Positions 1 through 8,681 of a stretch of DNA of 64,000 bases are shown here, piece after piece (within the stretch, counting starts at the first letter, position 1; each line of letters starts with the position of its first letter). The translations under genes were made by a program, and so were the position numbers. Origin of the DNA: Achromobacter spanius (GTDB taxonomy: Bacteria > Pseudomonadota > Gammaproteobacteria > Burkholderiales > Burkholderiaceae_B); the NCBI RefSeq assembly GCF_002812705.1, contig NZ_CP025030.1, forward strand, positions 6,076,001 through 6,140,000, given 5' to 3'. Below the pieces are notes generated by a model. The model was not told the origin of the DNA. It saw nothing but the letters and a program-made list of their open reading frames with translations, and made no database searches.

Positions 1-2033
1 TCGGTGGTGGTGTCCACCGACGACGTGGCTTCGTCCAGGATCAGGATGCGCGGGTCGATCAGCAGCGCACGCGCGATCGAAATGCGCTGGCGTTCACCGC
101 CCGACAAGGCCTGGCCGCGCTCGCCCACCAGCGAATCGTAGCCATGCGGCAGGCGCAGGATGAATTCATGTGCGTGCGCCGCGCGCGCCGCCGCCACGAT
201 TTCGTCGCGGGTGGCATCGGGCTTGCCGTAAGCGATGTTCTCGGCAATGGTGCCGAAGAACAGGAAAGGCTCTTGCAGCACCAGCCCGATGTTGCGCCGA
301 TAGTCGGCCACGCGCACGGAACGGATGTCGATGCCGTCCACCAGCACCGCGCCTTCGGACACATCGTAGAAGCGGCAGATCAGGTTGATCAGCGTGCTCT
401 TGCCCGAACCGCTGTGCCCCACCAGGCCGATCATTTCGCCCGGCTCGATGCTCAGGTCCAGCCCCCGGATCACCTGGCGGTTGCCATAACGAAAGCCCAC
501 GTCGCGCAGTTCAATGCGGCCATTGATGTGCGGCAGCGTGGCGGGCTTTTGCGGCTCGGGCACGCTGGACACATGGTCCAGCACATCGAAGATGCGCTTG
601 GCGCCGGCGGCCGCTTTCTGCGTGACCGAGACGATGCGGCTCATCGAATCCAGGCGCATGTAAAAGCGCCCGATATACGCCAGGAACGCCGCCAGCACGC
701 CCACCGTGATCTGGTTTTGCGACACCTGCCAGATACCGAATATCCACACCACCAGCAGACCCACTTCGGTCAGCAGCGTCACCGTGGGTGAGAACAGAGA
801 CCACGTTGTGTTCACGCGGTCGTTGACTTCCAGGTTGCGGTTATTGGCTTCGCGAAACCGCGCAACCTCGCGCTTTTCCTGCGCAAACGCCTTGACCACG
901 CGTATGCCGGGGATCGTGTCGGCCAGCACGTTGGTGATCTCGGACCAGATGCGGTCGACCTTTTCAAAGCCATGGCGCAAACGGTCGCGCACCGCGTGGA
1001 TCATCCAGATGATGAACGGCAGCGGCACCAGCGTGACCAGCGCCAGCCAGGGGTTGATCGTCACCAGGATCACCGCCGTCATGACAATCATCAGGATGTC
1101 GGTGGCGAAGTCCAGCAGATGCAGCGACAGGAACACGCAAATGCGATCGGTCTCGCTGCCAATGCGGGAGATCAGGTCGCCTGTGCGCTTGCCGCCAAAA
1201 TACTCCAGCGACAACTGCTGCAAGTGCTCATAGGTGGTGGTGCGCAGGTCGGCGCCGATGCGTTCGCTGACCCAGGCCAGGATGTAGGTCCGGGCCCAGC
1301 CCAGCCCCCATGCCAGCAAGGCGGACGCCAGCAAACCGCTTAAATACAGGCGGACCTTGTCGTAGTCGATCGGCGCGCCGTTCTGGAACGGAATCAGCAC
1401 CTCGTCCATCAACGGCATGGTCAGGTACGGCGGCACCAGGGTGGCGGCGGTGCCCAGCAAGGTCAGCAAAAACCCCGCCAGCAAGGGGCCGCGATACGGC
1501 CGGGCGAATCGCCACAGGCGCAACAGCGCCCAGGTGGACGACGGCGCGGCCAGTTCCTGGTTGCAGGTGGGGCATTCCTCTTCGCCTGCGGGAATGACGT
1601 TATTGCAGACGGTGCAGTTGCGCTCTTGCGGCGCTTCTTCCGGCTGGCCGGACAGCCGGATCGCCTGTTGCGATTCGAACTGGGCCAACAGGCGCAGCGC
1701 GGCCGGATTGCGGGCCAGAGTGAAGCGCCAGACCGCCAGGCGCGCGGCATCGTCGTGCAATTCCAGCACGGCGGCGCCCGCATGATCGGTGAGACTTAGC
1801 GACAGTTGCGGCCCATAGACCCAGGATTCCCAGCCGTTATCGGCGGAATTGCGGGCCAGCAGGCGGCGGTCGGTGGCTGCGACCAGCCCAGGCTGGAACT
1901 TCAGCCGCTGATCCAGGTCAATTTCAACCCAGGCCAATATGGTTTCGTCATCCGCGAGTTCAGCGCGGATTTCGTCCCGCCAGCGGGCAGGAAATGCATC
2001 GGCAAGGCCGGAAAGCAGGTGTGGTTTTTTCAT
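1..2033 (-). CDS. ABC exporter (permease-ATPase) of the cyanophycin locus, 3' end beyond window
   Basis: This is a half-size ABC exporter with fused membrane and ATPase domains; 677 residues are visible and the frame is still open at base 1, so the C-terminus lies outside the window. The first ~115 residues have no membrane helices and look like a bacterial PH-like domain (TDRRLL pattern near residues 54-59). A zinc-ribbon follows, with C140, C143, C154 and C157. Transmembrane helices start near residue 180. The nucleotide-binding domain shows Walker A GHSGSGKST, a Q-loop, signature LSGGERQ and Walker B ILILDEATSSVD. The start is the ATG followed by Lys-Lys. It is divergent from two cyanophycin synthetases, and from memory this arrangement recurs in related bacteria. 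The substrate is unknown; export of a cyanophycin-related peptide or a role in granule handling is inference. Confidence 0.88.
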   Translation of the reverse strand, partial: MKKPHLLSGLADAFPARWRDEIRAELADDETILAWVEIDLDQRLKFQPGLVAATDRRLLARNSADNGWESWVYGPQLSLSLTDHAGAAVLELHDDAARLAVWRFTLARNPAALRLLAQFESQQAIRLSGQPEEAPQERNCTVCNNVIPAGEEECPTCNQELAAPSSTWALLRLWRFARPYRGPLLAGFLLTLLGTAATLVPPYLTMPLMDEVLIPFQNGAPIDYDKVRLYLSGLLASALLAWGLGWARTYILAWVSERIGADLRTTTYEHLQQLSLEYFGGKRTGDLISRIGSETDRICVFLSLHLLDFATDILMIVMTAVILVTINPWLALVTLVPLPFIIWMIHAVRDRLRHGFEKVDRIWSEITNVLADTIPGIRVVKAFAQEKREVARFREANNRNLEVNDRVNTTWSLFSPTVTLLTEVGLLVVWIFGIWQVSQNQITVGVLAAFLAYIGRFYMRLDSMSRIVSVTQKAAAGAKRIFDVLDHVSSVPEPQKPATLPHINGRIELRDVGFRYGNRQVIRGLDLSIEPGEMIGLVGHSGSGKSTLINLICRFYDVSEGAVLVDGIDIRSVRVADYRRNIGLVLQEPFLFFGTIAENIAYGKPDATRDEIVAAARAAHAHEFILRLPHGYDSLVGERGQALSGGERQRISIARALLIDPRILILDEATSSVDTTT

Positions 2034-2129
2034 TGGAACGCATACCGGGCCAGGACTCTGCCCTACTAGGCGGCAACCGGTTTACCACCCACGGCGGCAA
2101 ACGTGTCCCTTCCTTACAACACAACGAAT

Positions 2130-2148
2130 CGACGCCTTGAAGGCGTCG
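2130..2148. promoter_or_regulatory. Perfect 8-bp palindromic hairpin between exporter and cyanophycin genes
   Basis: CGACGCCT and AGGCGTCG pair perfectly around a 3-base loop in the 269-bp divergent gap. The flanking sequence is AT-richer than the genes. No T-run follows on either strand, so an operator or a leader hairpin is as likely as a terminator. The rest of the gap (2034-2302) must hold both divergent promoters, but I could not assign them. Confidence 0.4.
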
Positions 2149-2302
2149 TATAGTAGCAGCCGATTTTTCTAATTAGGAATATCTGGGATCCCCCACTCGT
2201 TGGCATTATTCTTGAAGCGCAACCCCGAAAATTCTTAATAGATTCGCGGTCTTACCTAGGGGCGTCCGCGCGTGCCAACCTGCTTCTCACGTAAATTAAA
2301 AC

Positions 2303-4918
2303 ATGAAAAAGAAAGACATTGAATTTCTCGATGTCGTGGCTTTGCGCGGCCCGAACATTTGGACCTATCGCCCGGTCCTGGAAGCATGGGTGGATATTGG
2401 TGAACTGGAGGACTATCCGTCCAACACCATTCCCGGGTTTTACGAGCGCCTGTCCGAATGGCTGCCGACGCTGATCGAACACCGATGCAGCCCCGGCGTG
2501 CGCGGCGGATTCCTGGCCCGCCTGAAAGAAGGCACCTGGCCCGGCCACATCCTTGAGCATGTCACCCTGGAATTGCAGAACCTGGCCGGCTTGCGCGGCG
2601 GCTTCGGCAAAGCCCGGGAAACGTCGACTCGCGGCGTCTACAAGGTTGTGGTGCGCGCCTGGCAGGAACAGGTGACGCGCACCGCCCTGAACGAAGCGCG
2701 TGACCTGGTCATGGCGGCCATTGAAGACCGCCCCTTCGACGTGCCCGCCACCGTTGCGAAACTGCGCAGCCTGGTGGACAAGCACTGCCTGGGACCCAGC
2801 ACGGCCTGCATCGTGGATGCTGCCGATGACCGCGATATTCCGTATATCCGTCTGTTTGAAGGCAACCTGGTGCAGTTTGGCTACGGCTCGGCCCAGCGCC
2901 GCATCTGGACGGCCGAGACCGACCGCACCAGCGCCATCGCCGAAGGCATTTCGCGCGACAAGGACCTGACCAAGGAACTGTTGTCGACCTGCGGCGTGCC
3001 GGTGCCGGAAGGCCGCCTGGTCGATAGCGAAGACGACGCCTGGGACGCCGCCGAAGACATCGGCCTGCCCGTGGTGGTCAAGCCCTACGACGGCAATCAT
3101 GGCCGGGGCGTGTTCACCAACCTGACGACCCGCGAAGACGTGGTGGCCGCCTACCGCGTGGCGGTGGACGAAGGCAGCGGCGTCATCGTCGAACGCTTCG
3201 TGCTGGGCAACGAGCACCGCCTGCTGGTGGTGGGCAACCGCATGGTGGCCGCCGCCGCCGGCGAACCCGCCTGGGTGACGGGCGACGGCACGTCCACCAT
3301 CACTGAACTGATCGACAGCCAGATCAATATCGACCCGCGCCGTGGCCGCACCGAAAACCATCCGCTGAATTTCGTGCGCCTGGATTCCGCCGCCCGGCTG
3401 GAAATCGCGCGCCAGGGCATGTCGGAAGACAGCGTGCCGGCTGAAGGGCAGCGTGTGCTGGTGCAGCGCAGCGGCAACGTGGCCTTCGACGTGACCGACC
3501 GCGTGCATCCCAGCATTGCCGCCACCGTGGCCTTGGCCGCGCGCGTGGTGGGCCTGGACATCGCCGGCGTGGACCTGGTGGCCGAAGACATCACCCGGCC
3601 GCTTGCAGAGCAACGCGGCGCCATCGTGGAAGTCAACGCCGGCCCCGGCTTGCTGATGCACTTGAAACCGGCCGACGGCACGCCGCGCCCGGTGGGCCGC
3701 GCCATCGTCGACCACCTGTTCCCGGAAGGCGACGCGGGCCGCATCCCCATCGTGGGCGTCACGGGCACCAACGGCAAGACCGTCGTGGCGCGCCTGGTCG
3801 CGCGCTTGCTGCACCTGTCGGGCAAGCGCACCGGCCTGGCTTGCAGCGAAGGCCTCTACCTGGACCGCCGCCTGGCGCACAAGGGCGACCACGCCGACTT
3901 CGCCTCCGCCACCCGTTTGCTGATGAACCGCAACGTGGACGCGGCCGTCATCGAGAACGACAGCGGCGTCATCCTGGGCCAAGGTCTGGCCTATGACCGC
4001 TGCCAGGTGGGCGTGGTCACCAACATTGACGACGCCGACCATCTGGGCGACTTCGACATCAACGAAACGGAGCGCATGTTCAATGTGTTCCGCACGCAAG
4101 TCGATGTGGTGCTGCCGACCGGCGTGGCCGTGCTCAACGCACGCGACCCGCGCGTAGTCGAGATGGCCGAACTGTGCGACGGTTCCGTGATTTTCTTTGG
4201 CATCGACCCCGCCCTGCCCGCCATTGCCGCCCATCTGCAACAAGACGGCCGCGCGGCGTTTGTGCGCGACGGCGCCATCGTCCTGGCGCAAGGCGCCCGC
4301 GAAGAGCGCTTGGCGGATGTTGCCGCCATTCCGCTGACCCACGGCGGGCGCGTGGCCTTCCAGGTGGAAAACGTGCTGGCCGCGGTGAGCGCCGCCTGGG
4401 CCCTGGACATTCCCGTGGAGCTGATCCGCGCCGGCATCGAAACCTTTGACATCGACCAGGCCGACGCGCCCTGGCAGTTCACGCTGTTTGAACGCAATGG
4501 CGCCACGGTCGTGGTGGACGACGTGCACAACGCGTCGGCCTTGCGCCCGCTGATCGCCGCCATTGATCAATTCCCCGCATCGAGCCGTGCCGCCGTCTAT
4601 TCCGCCGGCGCCGACCGACGCGACACGGACCTGATCGAACAGGGCCGCCTGCTGGGCGATGCCTTTGACCGCGTTGTGCTCTATGACGACGACACGGTGA
4701 AGAGCAAACGCCCGTCGGGGCAGGCGCGCGCGCTGCTGCGCCAGGGCTTGTCGCAAGGCAGCCGGGTGAAAGACATCCAGGACGAGCCTGACCATGGCAA
4801 GGCCATCGAGAGCGTGTTGAACGGCATCGCGGCGGGCGACTTCGTCCTGCTGCAATCCGACGAAGCCTTCTCCGGCCCCACCATCGATCTGGTGCGCCGC
4901 TGGATTCAACAATACTGA
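2303..4918 (+). CDS. cphA: Cyanophycin synthetase, divergent first copy
   Basis: This 871-residue cyanophycin synthetase family protein has the usual three parts: N-terminal domain (1-~160), ATP-grasp domain (~220-480) and Mur-ligase-like domain (~485-871). Family enzymes build multi-L-arginyl-poly-L-aspartate by adding Asp and then Arg with ATP. The ATP-grasp loop VVVKPYDGNHGRGV (257-270) and the metal site VEVNAGPG are kept, and the Mur P-loop GTNGKT (488-493) is present. Several Mur motifs that the downstream copy keeps are changed here: ETARGG has become ENDSGV (551-556), PGR has become PWQ (723-725), DYGHNP has become DDVHNA (739-744) and GAGDRRD has become SAGADRRD. The ANLSTGG segment of the ATP-grasp part is also missing. 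No clear ribosome-binding site precedes the ATG. The next gene follows after 14 bases. It may be a specialised or partner subunit rather than a full synthetase (inference). Confidence 0.9.
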   Translation: MKKKDIEFLDVVALRGPNIWTYRPVLEAWVDIGELEDYPSNTIPGFYERLSEWLPTLIEHRCSPGVRGGFLARLKEGTWPGHILEHVTLELQNLAGLRGGFGKARETSTRGVYKVVVRAWQEQVTRTALNEARDLVMAAIEDRPFDVPATVAKLRSLVDKHCLGPSTACIVDAADDRDIPYIRLFEGNLVQFGYGSAQRRIWTAETDRTSAIAEGISRDKDLTKELLSTCGVPVPEGRLVDSEDDAWDAAEDIGLPVVVKPYDGNHGRGVFTNLTTREDVVAAYRVAVDEGSGVIVERFVLGNEHRLLVVGNRMVAAAAGEPAWVTGDGTSTITELIDSQINIDPRRGRTENHPLNFVRLDSAARLEIARQGMSEDSVPAEGQRVLVQRSGNVAFDVTDRVHPSIAATVALAARVVGLDIAGVDLVAEDITRPLAEQRGAIVEVNAGPGLLMHLKPADGTPRPVGRAIVDHLFPEGDAGRIPIVGVTGTNGKTVVARLVARLLHLSGKRTGLACSEGLYLDRRLAHKGDHADFASATRLLMNRNVDAAVIENDSGVILGQGLAYDRCQVGVVTNIDDADHLGDFDINETERMFNVFRTQVDVVLPTGVAVLNARDPRVVEMAELCDGSVIFFGIDPALPAIAAHLQQDGRAAFVRDGAIVLAQGAREERLADVAAIPLTHGGRVAFQVENVLAAVSAAWALDIPVELIRAGIETFDIDQADAPWQFTLFERNGATVVVDDVHNASALRPLIAAIDQFPASSRAAVYSAGADRRDTDLIEQGRLLGDAFDRVVLYDDDTVKSKRPSGQARALLRQGLSQGSRVKDIQDEPDHGKAIESVLNGIAAGDFVLLQSDEAFSGPTIDLVRRWIQQY

Positions 4919-4932
4919 CAGGAACACCTGCC

Positions 4933-7503
4933 ATGGAAGTTTCCCGTATCCGTGCCCTGCGCGGCCCCAATCTGTGGAGCAAGAACACGGCAATCGAGGC
5001 CATTGTTTCTTGTGCCGACGCCGAGTGCTCCATCGACAACCTGCCCGAGTTCGAAGCCCGCCTGCGCGCGCGGCTGCCGCAAATCGGGCTGATGCGCCCG
5101 GAAGGCCATCAAGGCGCCGTGTCCATCGCGCATGTCTTGCAGATTGCCGCGCTGACGATGCAGGCGTACGCCGGTTGCCCGGTCACCTTCGGCCGCACGT
5201 CGGCCACCATCGAGCCCGGTGTGTTCCAGGTAGTGGTGGAATACAGCGAAGAAGCCGTCGGCCTGCTGGCGATGGAACTGGCCCAGCAGCTCGTTCGCGC
5301 CGCGCTGGACGACACGCCGTTCGACCTGGCCGACGCGCTCAAGCGCTTGCGCGATCTGGATGAAGACGTGCGCCTGGGACCCAGCACCGGGTCCATCGTG
5401 AACGCCGCCGTCGCGCGCAACATTCCCTATCGCCGGCTGACGCAAGGCAGCATGGTGCAGTTCGGCTGGGGCAGCAAGCAGCGCCGCATCCAGGCCGCTG
5501 AAACCGACCTGACCAGCGCCATTTCGGAATCCATCGCGCAGGACAAGGACCTGACCAAAATGCTGCTGGACGCCGCTGGCGTGCCGGTGCCGATGGGCCG
5601 TTCCGTGACGTCTGCCGAAGAAGCCTGGGAAGCCGCGCAAGCGCTCGGCGGCCCGGTGGTGGTCAAGCCCCGCGACGGCAGCCAGGGACGCGGCGTGGCC
5701 GTCAATATCGAAACGCGCGAACGGGTGATCCAGGCCTTCGAGGTTGCCGAGGAAATCAGTTCGGAAGTCATCGTCGAACGCTATATTCCCGGCCACGATT
5801 TCCGCCTGCTGGTGGTGGGCGGCAACATGGTGGCGGCCTCGCGCCGCGACCCGCCCCAGGTCACGGGCGACGGGCAGCACACCATTCGTGAACTGGTCGA
5901 TCAGGTCAATGCCGACCCCTTGCGCGGCGACGGGCACGCCACGTCGCTGACCAAGATCCGCTTTGACGACATCGCGCTGGCCACGCTGCAAAAGCAGGGT
6001 TTCGACGCGGATTCCGTGCCCGCGCCCGGCACCCTGATCTTCCTGCGCAACAACGCCAACCTCAGCACCGGCGGGTCGGCCACCGACGTGACCGATGAAG
6101 TCCACCCCGAGATGGCGGCACGCGCCGTGTCCGCGGCCCGCATGATCGGCCTGGACATCTGCGGCGTGGACGTGGTGGCCGAAAGCGTGCTCTTCCCCCT
6201 GGAAGACCAGCATGGCGGCGTGGTGGAAGTGAACGCGGCGCCGGGGCTGCGCATGCACCTGAACCCCTCTTTCGGCAAGGGCCGCCCCGTGGGCGAAGCC
6301 ATCATCGCCAACATGTACGCCGACGGCGACGACGGCCGCATTCCGGTCGTGGCCGTGGCCGGCACCAACGGCAAGACGACCACGGTGCGCCTGACCGCTC
6401 ATCTGCTGGGCGCGGCCGGCAACCGCGTCGGCATGACCAATTCCGACGGCGTGTACGTCAACAACCTGCGCATCGACACCGGCGATTGCAGTGGCCCGCG
6501 CAGCGCGCGCAGCGTGCTCATGCACCCGGACGTAGACGCGGCCGTATTCGAAACGGCGCGTGGCGGCATCCTGCGCGAAGGCTTGGCGTTTGACCGCTGC
6601 AACGTCGCCATCGTCACCAACATCGGCATGGGCGACCATCTGGGCCTGGGCTACATCAGCACGGTGGAAGACCTGGCCGTGGTCAAGCGCGTCATCGTCC
6701 AGCACGTGCATCCGACGGGCACCGCGGTGCTGAATGCCGCCGACCCCATCGTGGCCGAGATGGCCGGCAGTTGCCCGGGCTCCATCACGTACTTTGCCGA
6801 GGACCGCAACCACCCGGTGCTGACCACGCACCGCGCGCAGGGCCTGCGTTCGGTGTACCGCGACGGCGACGCGATCGTGGCCGCGCAAGGCGCACAAGAG
6901 ATGCGCTTTGCGCTGGCCGACATCCCGCTCACGCGCAATGGCACGATTACCTTCCAGGTGGAAAACGCGATGGCGTCGATTGCGGCCGCCTGGGCGCTGG
7001 GCCTGGACTTGGACGTCATCCGCCACGGCTTGGCCACCTTCGTCAACGATGCCCAAACCGCGCCCGGACGCTTCAACGTGTTCGACTACCGCGGTGCCAC
7101 GGTCATTGCGGACTACGGCCACAACCCGGACGCGATCCTGGCCTTGGTGCGCGCGGTGGACGCCATGCCCGCCAAGCGCCGTTCGGTGGTCATCAGCGGG
7201 GCGGGCGACCGCCGCGACGAGGACATCCGCATGCAGACGGAAATCCTGGGCGCGGCGTTTGACGACGTGCTGCTGTACCAGGACCAATGCCAACGCGGGC
7301 GCGCCGACGGCGAAGTGCTGGCGTTGCTGCAGGAAGGCCTGGTCGGCGCCCCGCGCGCGCGGCACATTGAAGAGATCCACGGCGAATTCCTGGCTATCGA
7401 CACCGCGTTGGCGCGGCTGCAAGCCGGGGATTTGTGCCTGATCCTGGTGGACCAGGTGGAAGAAGCGCTGGACCACATCGCCAAGCGCATCGCGCAGCCG
7501 TGA
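4933..7503 (+). CDS. cphA: Cyanophycin synthetase, canonical second copy
   Basis: This 856-residue cyanophycin synthetase has the same three-domain plan as its neighbour. The ATP-grasp loop reads VVVKPRDGSQGRGV (242-255), followed by NNANLSTGG (373-381) and VEVNAAPGLRMH. The Mur-ligase part is intact: AGTNGKTTT (476-484), FETARGGIL (539-547), a PGRF segment, DYGHNP and GAGDRRDED. All motifs needed for Asp and Arg ligation therefore seem present, though the ATP-grasp loop has SQ where the first copy has NH. The start follows an AGGAACACCTGCC leader 14 bases after the first copy, so the two are co-transcribed. No cyanophycinase gene lies in the window, so degradation must be encoded elsewhere. 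A strong hairpin follows the stop. Confidence 0.94.
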   Translation: MEVSRIRALRGPNLWSKNTAIEAIVSCADAECSIDNLPEFEARLRARLPQIGLMRPEGHQGAVSIAHVLQIAALTMQAYAGCPVTFGRTSATIEPGVFQVVVEYSEEAVGLLAMELAQQLVRAALDDTPFDLADALKRLRDLDEDVRLGPSTGSIVNAAVARNIPYRRLTQGSMVQFGWGSKQRRIQAAETDLTSAISESIAQDKDLTKMLLDAAGVPVPMGRSVTSAEEAWEAAQALGGPVVVKPRDGSQGRGVAVNIETRERVIQAFEVAEEISSEVIVERYIPGHDFRLLVVGGNMVAASRRDPPQVTGDGQHTIRELVDQVNADPLRGDGHATSLTKIRFDDIALATLQKQGFDADSVPAPGTLIFLRNNANLSTGGSATDVTDEVHPEMAARAVSAARMIGLDICGVDVVAESVLFPLEDQHGGVVEVNAAPGLRMHLNPSFGKGRPVGEAIIANMYADGDDGRIPVVAVAGTNGKTTTVRLTAHLLGAAGNRVGMTNSDGVYVNNLRIDTGDCSGPRSARSVLMHPDVDAAVFETARGGILREGLAFDRCNVAIVTNIGMGDHLGLGYISTVEDLAVVKRVIVQHVHPTGTAVLNAADPIVAEMAGSCPGSITYFAEDRNHPVLTTHRAQGLRSVYRDGDAIVAAQGAQEMRFALADIPLTRNGTITFQVENAMASIAAAWALGLDLDVIRHGLATFVNDAQTAPGRFNVFDYRGATVIADYGHNPDAILALVRAVDAMPAKRRSVVISGAGDRRDEDIRMQTEILGAAFDDVLLYQDQCQRGRADGEVLALLQEGLVGAPRARHIEEIHGEFLAIDTALARLQAGDLCLILVDQVEEALDHIAKRIAQP

Positions 7504-7550
7504 CGCTGGCTGCGGTGGATGAGGCCATGCGGTAACTCAACCGCGGCAAA

Positions 7551-7582
7551 TGCAAACGGGGCGCGCAGGCGCCCCGTTTGCA
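7551..7582. terminator. Strong hairpin after the cyanophycin operon
   Basis: A perfect 14-bp stem (7551-7564 with 7569-7582) closes a 4-base loop 48 bases after the second synthetase stop. There is no T-run. It sits between convergent genes and would serve both strands. Confidence 0.75.
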
Positions 7583-7665
7583 TTGCCCGGCCAGGCAGCC
7601 ATACGGCCCGCGGCCGTACGACCCACGGCCATATCAAGAACCGCCCACTGCCCTGGCCGACGCGA

Positions 7666-7791
7666 TCAAGTGCTGGGCGTCACCGCCTGCGTGGGCGCCG
7701 TGGCCTGGTACCGGTCCGTCACGTGCGTGCATCCCACCGCCGCCATGGCGGCCAGCGTCAGCAAAATCGCGCTGCAAAGTCGTTGCGTCAT
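7666..7791 (-). CDS. Short lipoprotein, 41 residues
   Basis: This small reading frame begins with ATG 5 bases after a clear ribosome-binding site (AGGAAGGGG). The product starts MTQRLCSAILLTLAAMAAVGC, which is a basic n-region, a hydrophobic stretch and a lipobox-like AVGC with Cys21. The predicted mature part is about 21 residues, rich in Thr, Ala and Pro. It would be an envelope lipoprotein acylated at Cys21. I do not recognise a family. It converges with the cyanophycin operon, separated by the hairpin at 7551-7582. The coding claim rests on the signal sequence and the ribosome-binding site. Confidence 0.6.
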   Translation of the reverse strand: MTQRLCSAILLTLAAMAAVGCTHVTDRYQATAPTQAVTPST

Positions 7792-8175
7792 GCGTGCCCC
7801 TTCCTATTTCGTTGATGAAGCATGAAGTGTTGAATCACGAAGTGTTCCGTCACGACTATACCGGCCCACCCTCAACCCAACCAGTGCCGCGCGTCTCAAA
7901 AAATCGCCGCATCTTCCGTTACGAGGCCCGCTCAAAAGGGGACAAGACATTGCCGGAATGTAACTCCTGCTCTATGGCCGCCCGCCTCTTTTTTCCGTCG
8001 GAAAGCGCGCCAGGAACCCGGCTTTGCGCTGTTACATTTACCGACAGCGAGGTTTGACAGCCCCCGGGCCGGCTCGTACGGTAGGGGCTAGCTGATCAGT
8101 GTCCTAGTCAACCGCGACTGCAAGACTTATAGGCCATGAGCCTTGTGTCGCACGCAGAGAAGAAGAGAGGTCACC
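7792..8175. other. 384-bp gap with promoter elements of the stress-gene group
   Basis: I see no convincing gene here. The segment separates the small lipoprotein gene from the csbD-like gene, which point away from each other. It contains a sigma-70-like promoter (8054-8082) and, closer to the csbD-like gene, a second AT-rich patch (TTATAGG near 8127) that could be another -10 element. Confidence 0.5.
8054..8082 (+). promoter_or_regulatory. Sigma-70-like promoter upstream of the csbD-like gene
   Basis: A consensus -35 TTGACA (8054-8059) is followed after 17 bases by TACGGT (8077-8082), which fits 3 of 6 positions of a -10 box. The csbD-like start is about 94 bases downstream. Predicted from sequence only. 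Confidence 0.4.
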
Positions 8176-8376
8176 ATGAACAACGACATCATCGCCGGCA
8201 AGTGGAAGCAAATGACTGGCAAGGCCAAAGCCGCCTGGGGTGAACTCACCGACGACGAATTGACCCGCTCGGAAGGCAATGCCGAACGCCTGGCCGGTCT
8301 GATCCAAGAGCGCTACGGCAAGACCAAGGAAGAAGCGCAAAAGGAAGTCCGGGATTTCTTCGACCGCAATCCCTGA
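8176..8376 (+). CDS. CsbD family stress protein
   Basis: This 66-residue hydrophilic protein has the CsbD pattern: a GKWKQMTGKAKAAWGELTDD core and a lysine- and glutamate-rich second half ending in DFFDRNP. CsbD-like proteins are induced by general stress in many bacteria and their molecular role is unknown. The ATG follows an AGAGAGG ribosome-binding site. The next gene, a DUF1328 membrane protein, starts 44 bases after the stop, and a BON-domain gene follows, so the three form a likely stress-responsive envelope group. Confidence 0.9.
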   Translation: MNNDIIAGKWKQMTGKAKAAWGELTDDELTRSEGNAERLAGLIQERYGKTKEEAQKEVRDFFDRNP

Positions 8377-8420
8377 ATCTCACCCCGCCTTGATCGGTCG
8401 AAACCACTGGAGAAGCTGAC

Positions 8421-8585
8421 ATGTTGCATTACGCCGTAGTTTTCTTCGTCATCGCGATCATCGCGGCGGTTCTCGGTTTTGGCGGCATCGCCGCCGGGGC
8501 CGCGGGTATCGCCAAGATCCTGTTCTTCGTATTCCTGGTGCTGGCGCTCTTGTCCATCTTGAGCGGCGCCCTGCGAAAAAAATAG
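8421..8585 (+). CDS. DUF1328 family small membrane protein
   Basis: This 54-residue protein begins [20 protein letters not shown] and has two hydrophobic segments separated by a Gly-Ala-rich turn (GIAAGAAG). It ends in a short basic tail (LRKK). This matches the DUF1328/YtjA family of tiny inner-membrane proteins of unknown function. A GGAGAAGCTGAC leader gives the ribosome-binding site. It lies between the CsbD and BON genes, with a hairpin after it. Confidence 0.88.
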   Translation: MLHYAVVFFVIAIIAAVLGFGGIAAGAAGIAKILFFVFLVLALLSILSGALRKK

Positions 8586-8628
8586 AACTCGTCGATAGAA
8601 CGCATACCCCTACACAATAAATTTGATC

Positions 8629-8659
8629 GTCTGCCGCGCAGCCTGTTTTCGCGGCAGAC
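8629..8659 (+). terminator. Hairpin between the DUF1328 and BON genes
   Basis: A perfect 10-bp stem (GTCTGCCGCG, 8629-8638, with 8650-8659) encloses an 11-base loop. No T-run follows, so it may act as an attenuator or mRNA-stability element that sets the level of the BON gene relative to the first two genes. Confidence 0.5.
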
Positions 8660-8681
8660 CATACGAACAAGGAGCACGACT

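Noticed and set aside
2252..7476. Very long open frames on the strand opposite the two cyanophycin synthetases
   Set aside because: They are mirror frames produced by high GC at third codon positions. Their products are His-, Gly- and Ala-rich with no family motifs, while the plus strand encodes clear cyanophycin synthetase domains.
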